Of a DNA stretch of 6,343 bases, positions 6,104 through 6,343 are shown in pieces. The DNA is taken from assembly GCA_910589095.1 (NCBI GenBank), contig CAJUSN010000136.1, positions 1 through 6,343 on the forward strand. Reading direction: 5' to 3'. The notes under the pieces are model-generated. The model saw only the letters and a program-made list of their open reading frames with translations, was not told the DNA's origin and ran no database searches. Source of the stretch: an uncultured Muribaculaceae bacterium (GTDB lineage: Bacteria > Bacteroidota > Bacteroidia > Bacteroidales > Muribaculaceae). The position numbers were made by a program, and so were the translations under genes. Every line of letters starts with the position of its first letter. The stretch's first letter is position 1.

Positions 6104-6343
6104 ATGAAACAGCTTTTTATCCTAATTTCTGCATTTTTATGTTTGTCTGCGTCTGCTCGCTCTTATGACGAACGTATAGCCGATGCAATGAATAATTCCG
6201 ATTGGTTTAGGCTTGATTCGCTGTATAACGCTTATCCAAAGGATTCAATTAATCCTTTTCTTGAGGTTTATTCGCGTTGTTTATTAGGTAATCGCTTGAA
6301 TCGAACGGACGTTTCAATCAATGCTTTTCAGGAGCTTTTCAAC
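6104..6343 (+). CDS. Secreted protein, N-terminal part only (runs off the window)
   Basis: Eighty codons are open to the window edge without a stop. Residues 1-20 form a signal peptide: MKQ, a hydrophobic core LFILISAFLCL, then SASARS, with cleavage likely before YDERIA. The mature start is helical and polar: YDERIADAMNNSDWF, then LDSLYNAYPKDSINPFLEVYSRCLLGNRLNR, a pattern like the start of a TPR-type helical repeat. I do not firmly recognise the family. The segment is reminiscent of Bacteroidales proteins with a C-terminal retropepsin-like aspartic protease domain, but that domain would lie outside the window, so this is a weak guess. The start is supported by the strong promoter at 6056-6087 and the signal peptide. 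It is divergent from the choloylglycine hydrolase-like gene. Confidence 0.8.
   Translation, partial: MKQLFILISAFLCLSASARSYDERIADAMNNSDWFRLDSLYNAYPKDSINPFLEVYSRCLLGNRLNRTDVSINAFQELFN

Noticed and set aside
1..6343. CRISPR array, tRNA, rRNA or insertion sequence
   Set aside because: No regularly spaced repeats, cloverleaf-like segments, rRNA signatures or transposase motifs were seen on either strand.

Overview
The window reads as chromosomal DNA of a gut-associated member of Bacteroidales, possibly Muribaculaceae; the family-level placement is inference. Three points support this. Three of the gene starts are preceded by the Bacteroidetes -7 box TAnnTTTG with short leaders, and no start relies on a convincing Shine-Dalgarno sequence. 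The large gene is the Bacteroides-type second elongation factor G (EF-G2). Its neighbours are a DUF4421 protein and an exported choloylglycine-hydrolase-family enzyme, both familiar in gut Bacteroidales. I see no rRNA, tRNA, CRISPR array, insertion sequence or complete transposase.

Layout, left to right. Bases 1-608 are visibly A+T-rich. They hold a possible tail of an upstream gene, a small two-helix membrane protein (114-428, +), and a long-looped G+C-rich stem-loop at 544-589 that probably ends the convergent EF-G2 transcript. Bases 609-2765 (-) encode EF-G2, whose GTPase domain lacks the catalytic histidine and has an altered switch I. The divergent region 2766-3016 holds a leader hairpin and possible operators for fusA2, and the promoter of a sugar mutarotase of the RhaM/DUF718 family (3017-3406, +). 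That gene ends only six bases from the end of the convergent DUF4421 gene (3413-4618, -), which has its own promoter. Behind it on the same strand lies the choloylglycine hydrolase-like gene (4670-5713, -). A divergent spacer of about 390 bases follows, with a doubtful small ORF and a textbook promoter for a secreted protein that runs off the right edge (6104 onward, +).

How the genes may work together. In Bacteroides thetaiotaomicron, EF-G2 is induced under carbon limitation by the regulator Cur, is needed for gut colonisation, and supports translation without GTP hydrolysis. Here fusA2 shares its upstream region with a gene for a deoxy-sugar mutarotase, and Cur is also known to govern use of sugars such as fucose. 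Co-regulation of the pair is a reasonable but untested inference. The bile-salt-hydrolase-like enzyme and the DUF4421 envelope protein fit a gut lifestyle but show no evident pathway link to EF-G2. No clearly new multi-gene system is visible. The most interesting items are the EF-G2 G-domain changes, the shared fusA2/mutarotase control region, and a possible small RNA at about 461-590.
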